From positions 82,743 to 146,742 of the IMG/VR virus record IMGVR_UViG_3300028800_000062: a DNA stretch of 64,000 nucleotides; one strand, given 5' to 3'. Under the pieces are notes generated by a model, which saw nothing but the letters and a program-made list of their open reading frames with translations, had not been told where the DNA came from and searched no databases. This DNA is from a virus. Shown here one piece after another: positions 58,421 through 64,000 of this stretch (the stretch's first letter is position 1; each line of letters starts with the position of its first letter). The position numbers were made by a program, and so were the translations under genes.

Positions 58421-59023
58421 TCAAATGCCCTCGGGAGGAAATCCGGTGACCTGCACCAGGCCGTCCCCGTCGATCTGCATCTCGAACTCCTGCGACGCGA
58501 AGTCGGCATAGGTGTACCGATTACTGAACAGGACCAGCTCCTGGTTACGGGACGAGCACAACGGACGCGAGTCATCCGCCTGATGCTGGTTGTAGCGACC
58601 CATAACAGCGAAATCCAGATCCCGTTTGATCATCTGCCACCACTTCTGTCTCAATGTGTCCGAAGACGGCAGGCCCGCCGTGAAATAATCTCCAAGTTCG
58701 AGCTCCCGTAAGGTATAACCGGTATACATCCCAACCGAGAAACCGTCGAACTTGGTACGGCGCCACAGATGAAACAACAGACCGCCCAAATCGAAAGCCT
58801 GGTGCATTGGTTCGCCGCCGGAGAGTGTTACACCTTGGGTACCGGCAATATCCACCAGTTGGTTGGCAAGGTCCGCGTCATAAACCTGCAGGCCTCCCGT
58901 AAAACTATGGGTATCCTGGTTCCAGCAGCCTGGACAGGCCAACTGGCATCCTTTCACCCAGACCACCGAACGGTCGCCGGGCCCATTCACCTTGCTATGC
59001 TCAATGACTGCGTGCAGGTTCAT
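58421..59023 (-). CDS. Radical-SAM activase, NrdG-like (200 aa)
   Basis: GCQLACPGCW at residues 25-34 is the Cx3Cx2C cluster; VTLSGGEPMHQAF is the GGE SAM motif. Length and the early motif match anaerobic ribonucleotide reductase activase and related single-domain enzymes. No glycyl-radical partner is in the window, so the target is unknown. ATG at 59023 overlaps the upstream stop (ATGA). Its place inside the AAA/DUF1257 cluster suggests a shared task. Confidence 0.8.
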   Translation of the reverse strand: MNLHAVIEHSKVNGPGDRSVVWVKGCQLACPGCWNQDTHSFTGGLQVYDADLANQLVDIAGTQGVTLSGGEPMHQAFDLGGLLFHLWRRTKFDGFSVGMYTGYTLRELELGDYFTAGLPSSDTLRQKWWQMIKRDLDFAVMGRYNQHQADDSRPLCSSRNQELVLFSNRYTYADFASQEFEMQIDGDGLVQVTGFPPEGI

Positions 59024-59220
59024 TTCTTTACCACTTTCAGATCGTAGAATGTGATCAGGCGACAACTCTGACAATAGAGGCCGTATTGCCCGCGGCCTTT
59101 CGGATAGTGGGCATCGATCGCCCGATTAGGATCCAGCGGAACATGACACTCAAAACAACCAGCCAGCGCCGCCTCAACGTGCGACGCATACTGTGGAAAC
59201 TTCCGCGGATCAGGTACCAT
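59020..59220 (-). CDS. Small zinc-ribbon protein (66 aa)
   Basis: AGCFECHVPL and LYCQSCRLI supply two CxxC pairs around DPNRAIDAHYPKGRGQYG. ATG at 59220 overlaps the upstream stop by one base. Unknown. Confidence 0.55.
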   Translation of the reverse strand: MVPDPRKFPQYASHVEAALAGCFECHVPLDPNRAIDAHYPKGRGQYGLYCQSCRLITFYDLKVVKK

Positions 59221-59483
59221 CACACGCCCCATAACTTCCTGGTTACCCAAGTGGCTGCCAGAGAACCAGAGGCGCCGCCCAGGACATAACCGGCCATCGC
59301 TGCCGGCGAGTCGGCCTGCGCCACCTGCTTGATCAGGATGAACCCCAGCGCAGCACAAGCCAGGTCCGATACAATCAGATGCCGGTACCTGGCCTGCGCC
59401 ACGGCGCGGTAGTTCCATGCGACTACCGCGTAGTTCAACGCCTGGGCGAAGAAGAACAACAGGAAGATGACAACCGACCGCAC
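59220..59483 (-). CDS. Small three-helix membrane protein (87 aa)
   Basis: GTG start overlapping the upstream stop as TAGTG. Three hydrophobic segments (VVIFLLFFFAQALNYAVVAW, SDLACAALGFILI, GYVLGGASGSLAATWVT). Small membrane proteins of this kind occur in large phages; a holin role is possible but unsupported. Confidence 0.55.
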   Translation of the reverse strand: MRSVVIFLLFFFAQALNYAVVAWNYRAVAQARYRHLIVSDLACAALGFILIKQVAQADSPAAMAGYVLGGASGSLAATWVTRKLWGV

Positions 59484-59911
59484 TACGCCTTAGCCTGTGC
59501 GCGCGCAAAGCGCACAATAGTCTTCGGCCTTCCCAGGTTGTCTTTGGTTACTTCCTGAGACGTCACGGTGAAGCCGCGCTTCTCGGCCGCGCCGATTCCG
59601 CGACGCACCGAGTACGCCTGTTTGACCTTGTTCAACCACTGCTCATTGTGGTGCCCGCGGTCATACTCACTGATGATCGCCTGGAACGTCCCATTGGCCT
59701 GCTTTTTGAAGCCAATGTCGTTGGCTGCCCCGTTGATCTGATTGCGAGGCACCACGATTTCCGCCGTCTCCGGACGTTTCTTGCCGACATAGTCGTACAA
59801 CGGCTGCGCTTTGTCGTGCACGATCGCCTTATAGCCGCTAACGTCCTGCAGCGCCTGCACCGTGCAGGCCTGGTCCTCGAACTGCGTCGCATACTGATGA
59901 TAAGCACTCAT
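59483..59911 (-). CDS. DUF1257 / Ycf35-like protein (142 aa)
   Basis: The pattern matches DUF1257: CTVQALQDVSGYKAIVHD, YVGKKRPETAEIVVPRN, NDIGFKKQANGTFQAIISEY, WLNKVKQAYSVRRG, then a C-terminal beta strand. Ycf35 of plastids and cyanobacteria is the name-giving member; function is not known. Encoded with an AAA+ ATPase and DUF2997, as in other genomes. Confidence 0.7.
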   Translation of the reverse strand: MSAYHQYATQFEDQACTVQALQDVSGYKAIVHDKAQPLYDYVGKKRPETAEIVVPRNQINGAANDIGFKKQANGTFQAIISEYDRGHHNEQWLNKVKQAYSVRRGIGAAEKRGFTVTSQEVTKDNLGRPKTIVRFARAQAKA

Positions 59912-60292
59912 CTAATTCACCTTTCCTTTCTTCTCGTCCACTACGGTCAAACCGCGGTAGGTAGCCACTTCCATCTGCAGATCGACGATGATCTTGTGCA
60001 GCTCGTATAAGCTCCGGGGAGACAGCAGAAAGCGCGTATGGCAGTCTCTGCAATTGATCGCCACAATGGTCTTTTCGAGACTCTGCAGCTGCTCTCCCAG
60101 GGAGATGCCCCCGGAGAATTCCTCCAGGAAGGCGCGCCGAAACACACCTTCCCACAGAAGGTCGACTCCTCCGCATCCGGGGCACTTGCCGGCGTCCTGA
60201 ACCATGTCGGGATGCAGCGAAACCTCCCGCAGGACTTCGCCTTCGATCTCCATGCGGCCCAGTTCTACGGGCTTATCGATTGGATCTGACAT
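59912..60292 (-). CDS. Zinc-ribbon protein (126 aa)
   Basis: GKCPGCGGVDLLWEGV and INCRDCHTRFLLS form a split four-Cys ribbon joined by a helical insert (LGEQLQSLEKTIVAI). It lies between DUF2997 and DUF1257 genes. Unknown. Confidence 0.55.
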   Translation of the reverse strand: MSDPIDKPVELGRMEIEGEVLREVSLHPDMVQDAGKCPGCGGVDLLWEGVFRRAFLEEFSGGISLGEQLQSLEKTIVAINCRDCHTRFLLSPRSLYELHKIIVDLQMEVATYRGLTVVDEKKGKVN

Positions 60293-60473
60293 TCTCCCTG
60301 ACCACAGCGTTATTACGCTGATAATATTCCGGCTTGAACCCTGTGTCGGCCGGCTTTCCCAGCTCCTCGTCGAATTCCTGCAGAACCTTCTGGCAACTGG
60401 GACCGGAACCGTTTTCTACGTCTACCGTAATCTTGCCCTCGAAATCGATCTCGATCATAATCTCGTCTTGCAT
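60273..60473 (-). CDS. DUF2997-like small protein (66 aa)
   Basis: MIEIDFEGKITVDVENGSGP followed by SCQKVLQEFDEELG fits DUF2997 (beta hairpin, Cys, helix). In other genomes this family is encoded next to DUF1257 and AAA+ genes. It overlaps the zinc-ribbon gene by 20 bases. Confidence 0.65.
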   Translation of the reverse strand: MQDEIMIEIDFEGKITVDVENGSGPSCQKVLQEFDEELGKPADTGFKPEYYQRNNAVVRENVRSNR

Positions 60474-60490
60474 TTGATCTCCCTTCCAAA

Positions 60491-61108
60491 CTACAAATTA
60501 GCTATTCCCGCCAAATAACCGAACGTGCTCCCACTCCAGTACTGATTATGAAGCTGGATCACCCTGGGGCCTCCCGGAATCACATCCGGAGACTCATAGG
60601 TATACTGGTGCGCGAGACAGTACTCCAGTATCTTGTGTGCGCCCTCATCTTTCCACTTAGGCCGGATCACGTTGTCCCATTCATACTCCGTAACGAAACC
60701 CTGGGACCGTGCCCAACGAATCAAGCGGCGCACATACTGAACCGAATCGTCCTTCGGCGACAGGATCGCCGATTGGGAGTCACACCGCTCCTCTGCATTA
60801 TGCTCGCCGATCGACCAGTGATACTGTTCAAACAGAACCTGGGCCCCGTTGAGTGTATAACTGGCGTACATCGGCGATACATGATGCAGGTCACGCACCC
60901 CTTCGCACGCCGCCACGGTGTCGCATTCTATCCAACGCTGTGATAACTCCTCCTCCACCGGCCGGTCGGTTTCAAAAAAGGCATGCATCACGATGCCACA
61001 CCGTGCACAGACATGACCGGAGATCAACTTGCGATCTACCGGCTTGCCTCCGACTCCACGCCACGCTCGCGGCGTGAAGAAGATCCGGCCTTTCTTCAGT
61101 CGAATCAT
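60491..61108 (-). CDS. Hypothetical protein (205 aa)
   Basis: HVCARCGIVMH near the N-terminus may bind zinc; later parts are alpha/beta with many aromatics (VQYVRRLIRWARSQGFVTEY). Coupled to the helicase by ATGA. No family recognised. Confidence 0.5.
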   Translation of the reverse strand: MIRLKKGRIFFTPRAWRGVGGKPVDRKLISGHVCARCGIVMHAFFETDRPVEEELSQRWIECDTVAACEGVRDLHHVSPMYASYTLNGAQVLFEQYHWSIGEHNAEERCDSQSAILSPKDDSVQYVRRLIRWARSQGFVTEYEWDNVIRPKWKDEGAHKILEYCLAHQYTYESPDVIPGGPRVIQLHNQYWSGSTFGYLAGIANL

Positions 61109-63954
61109 GCGACTCTCTCCTCCCCTGCCTGGAACATATCGAGTTCCGGCAAAGTCAACAACTCCTGCATGCCGAGCTGTTGCAGATACTGCGTCAATTT
61201 ATCCTGGCTGGCCATCACCTGTTGAATAAACGACACGGCGTCGAAGGTCATGGCTCTCTTGCTGACGATCTTGCGATCGAGCGCCAACTCCTGTGCGTGC
61301 ATCTTGGCGTAGAAAGTGTTATAGATCACCAGATCCAAGCTATTAGTCAGCAAGGTCATGTAGATCTCACACGTCCGATCCAGGCTACTGGGCTTCAGGA
61401 TACGGCTCCAGGCCTGTAACATCGTCGATGGATTCCACAGCAGATCCACGAGAATACAGGTGTTACAAAGGGAACCGCCGGCCAGGTCTGTACCTAGCCC
61501 GATCGAGCGCGGCCCAGCGATGAACAACTTATAACTGGGGTCATACTCGAAGCGGTCAAACGCCTCATAGCGTTTGTCTTTGTTCCACGCGGGATCAAAC
61601 AGGATCGGATTAAACTCCGACAGGTCCTGACTGATAAGCTTCCGCATCTGCGGATAATCGGACAACACCAGGACCTTCTCGTCGTTCACGCATTTAGTGA
61701 GACAGAGATTGTGAATCGACTCCATCTTGCCGCCGCCGCGCTTGCCGTTATAAATGGGCGGCTTGCCCATCTTCGCGGCCAGCTCGTTGACGTAATCCGG
61801 AACCGTTGCAATCTTCTTCATGCGCGACATCTGGCTGATGATGAAGCTGGTATTGATCTCCTGGATAGCCTCCTTGTCGACGCTCTTCGCCTCCAGCTGT
61901 TTCTGGTACTCCTGCCACTTGAGCTGGAACTCTTCCAGGCTCTTTACCAGCAGAACCGCCTGCACTGGATCCGGATCGCACAGGACCGGCTGCGGAGTCG
62001 CCTGCGGCACCTTCATACCGGCCGCCTCCATCGACTGTTTCACCATTTCGTCGTCATAACTGCGCCGGATCATCACCGGAGCCATTAATTCATGAAACTT
62101 ACGAGGATTCTTCAATCCGGGAAGGCGTTTGCGATACGAGTTGTCTCCAGACTTGGTAACGGTATAAGTACGCACGAAGTCTTCCGCAAAAGCCTGCGGG
62201 CCCTTGTAGGGAACCTGCTTGTTATTGCGGCCGAACATTCGCACCATGGGCCAATAAGCCTCGGCCGGAGAATTCGGCATCAACGTGCCGGTCAGACCGC
62301 TGCAGGCTCGGATATTGTGCAGAGAGAGGGCCGCGGCGGCCGTGGCCGTGCTGCCATCCTTCATTACATGAATCTCGTCGAAGATGGCTCCCCGCCAGCG
62401 ATTCCGCACCCGCCGGGATAAGGGAGGCGTCCAGGTGACCATCGGGATCTTCACCTGCATGGTGGTCTTACCAACATCAAGCTGGCGAACCAGCACCCTC
62501 GGGCCATGAAGCTGAAATGGTACATGGGAGGGTATTTTCGCCACCGACTTCCGCAACCAGTCTACATAGCCACCTTTATGCTTGATGGTTTCCTCTGAAG
62601 ACCAGGCGGCGCCTTTCTCCGGTGCCGATTCTTCCCAGGTACATTCCCGATTCCGGCACAAGTAGCCGCCGCTGGCAATCCAAAGCGGCAGGCCTTCCGC
62701 GTCTTGCACCAGTTGCTCCAAGTTCTGTCCACAGTGTGGGCATACCTTGACAGAGTCCCCGTACACCTCCGATTTCTCTTTCTTCTGCTTCTTAAGCGTG
62801 TTATAGGAGATGAGCTCCATCCAGGGTTGCGGGCCTTCTAAATCCTTATAGTCCCCAATCACGCGATAGTCGGAGATTCCCAGGATGTCCAACTCCCGAG
62901 TAATGAACGGCAGCACGTTCTTAGGGCACACGAAAACATTCCGTTTCGTGCCGCGTAAGTACAGGAAGGCCAAAGCTTCCCGGCTCTTGCCCATGCGCAT
63001 TGGCTTGCCGTTGAAGTAGGCACGCTTGACCGCAGCTTGGGCCGCATCGAACTTAGTGTGCTCGTACAGTTGCCACCCAGTAGCATCCAGTTTCGCCCGA
63101 TTCGCCGCAACTAAGCCGGCATATACCTCGGGGACGCACGTCGCCGGATTGTATAAAGCCTCGGTACTCTCGTCGACATTGAAATAGTCCTCGAACTTGC
63201 CGTTGACCAGGCTACTGGTAATCACACGGGCACTCAAGGACGACTTTCCGTGCAACTGATGAATCGTTAAGGTGTCTTCCGTTCCTTCCGACTCGGATCC
63301 CAGCTTCTTATCCCCAATGACATACGTATAGCCGGAATGCGCTGGAGGATTAAACGTGGCACTGTCCGTCACAGTCTGGATGCATCTCAACACGACGCCT
63401 TCATCGACTCGCTCGAACAAAGGACGATCGTCGACTACTTCCGGCAGCAGCATGGGCGTCTTCTGTCTCTGCGCCCGGCGATACGCCTTAGGCACCCAAC
63501 CAGCCAGGCTGGGAGTAGCAATCACTTCGAACCCTTCGTATTGCAGGTGATCCCATAGCACAGAGTCTTCGATCGACTGCGCGAAGACTTCCTCAATAGG
63601 AAACAGCATATGCGTGGGATCATGCAACTTGTTACCCACATTGTCCAGCTTCAATAAGTGAGGAACCGGAAATGCAGTCATCGTGGCGGAAGGCCCGAAC
63701 TGCATATACAGGATCATGTTATGGAAGGCCTGCGCATCGGCCGGACTGGCCAACACACCTTTCGATCCCAACTTGGACAGGATCAGCGTATTGGGTTTCG
63801 AGACCAGTGACTGCACATACTGCAGTTCCCGGTAATTCGGGAGCACAGGCGACACTTCAACGGCGGGCGGAGTTACCAGAACCGGAGACTCTTCTTCCAA
63901 CTCCAGAGGGATAACGAACTCCCCTGCGGTAAATAACGAATAGCTTTCAAACAT
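61105..63954 (-). CDS. SNF2/SF2-type helicase with internal zinc finger (949 aa)
   Basis: The ATG at 63954 is used; a TTG at 63963 overlaps the upstream stop. Motif I NGKPMRMGKSREAL (about 320), motif II AIFDEIHVMKDG (about 525), motif III GLTGTLMPN, and motifs V-VI LGTDLAGGSLCN and QAWSRILKPS (about 848). A zinc finger (CPHCGQ, CRNREC) lies between I and II. The first 250 residues are phage-specific. It would translocate on DNA in replication or recombination. Confidence 0.8.
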   Translation of the reverse strand: MFESYSLFTAGEFVIPLELEEESPVLVTPPAVEVSPVLPNYRELQYVQSLVSKPNTLILSKLGSKGVLASPADAQAFHNMILYMQFGPSATMTAFPVPHLLKLDNVGNKLHDPTHMLFPIEEVFAQSIEDSVLWDHLQYEGFEVIATPSLAGWVPKAYRRAQRQKTPMLLPEVVDDRPLFERVDEGVVLRCIQTVTDSATFNPPAHSGYTYVIGDKKLGSESEGTEDTLTIHQLHGKSSLSARVITSSLVNGKFEDYFNVDESTEALYNPATCVPEVYAGLVAANRAKLDATGWQLYEHTKFDAAQAAVKRAYFNGKPMRMGKSREALAFLYLRGTKRNVFVCPKNVLPFITRELDILGISDYRVIGDYKDLEGPQPWMELISYNTLKKQKKEKSEVYGDSVKVCPHCGQNLEQLVQDAEGLPLWIASGGYLCRNRECTWEESAPEKGAAWSSEETIKHKGGYVDWLRKSVAKIPSHVPFQLHGPRVLVRQLDVGKTTMQVKIPMVTWTPPLSRRVRNRWRGAIFDEIHVMKDGSTATAAAALSLHNIRACSGLTGTLMPNSPAEAYWPMVRMFGRNNKQVPYKGPQAFAEDFVRTYTVTKSGDNSYRKRLPGLKNPRKFHELMAPVMIRRSYDDEMVKQSMEAAGMKVPQATPQPVLCDPDPVQAVLLVKSLEEFQLKWQEYQKQLEAKSVDKEAIQEINTSFIISQMSRMKKIATVPDYVNELAAKMGKPPIYNGKRGGGKMESIHNLCLTKCVNDEKVLVLSDYPQMRKLISQDLSEFNPILFDPAWNKDKRYEAFDRFEYDPSYKLFIAGPRSIGLGTDLAGGSLCNTCILVDLLWNPSTMLQAWSRILKPSSLDRTCEIYMTLLTNSLDLVIYNTFYAKMHAQELALDRKIVSKRAMTFDAVSFIQQVMASQDKLTQYLQQLGMQELLTLPELDMFQAGEERVA

Positions 63955-63959
63955 GGCAC

Positions 63960-64000
63960 TCAATCGATGTTGACGTTGGGCAGGAACTTGATATTGAAGG
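63960..64000 (-). CDS. C-terminal end of an upstream gene, truncated by the window
   Basis: Twelve codons (FNIKFLPNVNID) and the stop TGA at 63960-63962 are in the window. It lies just before the helicase gene on the same strand. Nothing more can be said. Confidence 0.4.
   Translation of the reverse strand, partial: FNIKFLPNVNID

Overview
The window reads as part of a large contractile-tailed phage, probably with a temperate phage-plasmid lifestyle. The likely host is a Gram-negative, GC-rich bacterium. Exported proteins with short signal peptides ending in A-Q (at 4604, 6304, 25360, 27069) recall Acidobacteriota of the Solibacter/Bryobacter type; that host guess is inference. No capsid, terminase, integrase, DNA polymerase or tRNA gene is visible, so this is only part of the genome.

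Layout. (1) 1-8369, plus strand: receptor-binding and surface-degrading proteins (jelly-roll protein, 1320-aa secreted protein, tail fibre, TIM-barrel glycosidase-like enzyme), several with Sec signal peptides. (2) 8366-29796, minus strand: a long tightly coupled baseplate/tail operon containing a gpJ-like baseplate protein, several large beta-rich proteins, an S74-processed fibre, a Vsr-like nuclease, a Lom/Ail-like outer-membrane protein and a holin-like protein. (3) 29906-32412: lytic transglycosylase, sigma-like factor and RuvC-like resolvase. (4) 32428-38440: a plasmid-like maintenance region. It has a lambda O-like initiator whose gene contains iterons, a candidate countertranscript RNA, ParA plus a ribbon-helix-helix partner flanked by two inverted arrays with an exact 12-bp period, a macro-domain protein, an HNH nuclease and very small membrane peptides. 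(5) 38444-47600, minus: many small early-type genes, zinc-ribbon proteins and a DnaG-type primase. (6) 47598-54719: RecA interrupted by an intein and by an in-frame amber codon, a Cas4/RecB-like nuclease and small proteins. (7) 54719-64000: a PAPS-reductase/DndC-like enzyme, an AAA+ ATPase with DUF1257 and DUF2997 partners and a radical-SAM activase, then an SNF2-type helicase; the window ends in another gene.

How it works together. Initiator, iterons, primase, RecA, resolvase, helicase and nuclease make a replication-recombination set. ParA, the RHH protein and the 12-bp arrays would give stable extrachromosomal inheritance. One 17-18-bp motif, CTAACTAACAGTRTGTTA, recurs at three distant gene starts, and a palindromic relative lies at a fourth promoter, which suggests one repressor or activator controls scattered operons. 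Most genes overlap by ATGA, TAATG or TGATG, so translation is strongly coupled. The points most worth follow-up are the partition arrays, the initiator-internal origin with an antisense RNA, the class 3 intein and amber codon in RecA, the shared operator, and the AAA/DUF1257/DUF2997 module.
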